Of a DNA stretch of 24,591 nucleotides, positions 24,470 through 24,591 are shown piece after piece; within the stretch, counting starts at the first letter, position 1, and the number at the start of each line of letters is the position of its first letter. Made by a program: the position numbers and the translations under genes. The notes beneath the pieces are model-generated. The model ran no database searches. It saw only the letters and a program-made list of their open reading frames with translations, and was not told the origin of the DNA. Source of the stretch: CAZJNX01 sp964547415 (lineage in GTDB: Bacteria > Pseudomonadota > Alphaproteobacteria > Rhizobiales > Amorphaceae); contig CAZJNX010000047.1 of assembly GCA_964547415.1 (NCBI GenBank), forward strand, positions 1 through 24,591. Reading direction: 5' to 3'.

Positions 24470-24591
24470 CGCCGCCGGCTCCCGCCATCATCCCGCCCGT
24501 GGCCGCGCGCGCCTTCGCGCCCGCGCCGGTTGCCACCGGGCGGCGGCGGCTTGCGAGGGAGGCCGGTCGGAGCCGAGACCGCCCGCATTCC

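Overview
The window is very GC-rich, with G or C at most third codon positions. The gene content fits an alphaproteobacterium of the Rhizobiales/Rhodobacterales type: type-I-secreted RTX proteins, a serralysin-like protease, a GnnA/GnnB-like pair for diamino-sugar lipid A, an HPF protein fused to a cold-shock-like domain, and a PQQ sugar dehydrogenase. The organism is inferred from content only; there is no rRNA, tRNA or CRISPR in the window.

Left region (1-3450). A multiply frameshifted IS256-type transposase remnant is followed by less GC-rich DNA that carries an RTX calcium-binding protein. The RTX frame is open well upstream of its only usable start codon, so its original 5' end looks lost. 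A strong hairpin terminator follows it.

RTX block (3128-11093, mostly minus strand). It holds a serralysin-type metalloprotease broken by one frameshift in a 7-base C/G run, a small fragment downstream whose first residues echo the protease N-terminus, a 70-residue unknown protein on the plus strand, and a 1570-residue RTX protein. That large protein has an unrecognised helical, partly hydrophobic N-terminal domain of about 350 residues. No type I secretion genes are in the window.

Middle (11100-15500). There is an internally deleted aspartate/glutamate racemase-superfamily gene, a 560-base non-coding stretch with two exact short tandem repeats, the gnnA-gnnB-like pair (UDP-GlcNAc to UDP-GlcNAc3N), an HPF/cold-shock fusion, and an orphan 3' gene fragment.

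Right (15500-24591). There is a racemase-fold protein lacking both family cysteines, divergent from an iron-type alcohol dehydrogenase. A PQQ sugar dehydrogenase lacking its expected catalytic histidine overlaps an aldehyde dehydrogenase that has lost its whole catalytic core. Next come an AraC-type cupin protein without its DNA-binding domain, a two-gene minus-strand unit (DUF4258-like protein and a twice-frameshifted AAA ATPase), a WYL regulator, and an NtrC-type sigma-54 activator.

The overall signal is an accessory region with at least six damaged genes. Several look like internal deletions that kept both ends of the gene. The single-base frameshifts could instead be sequence errors.
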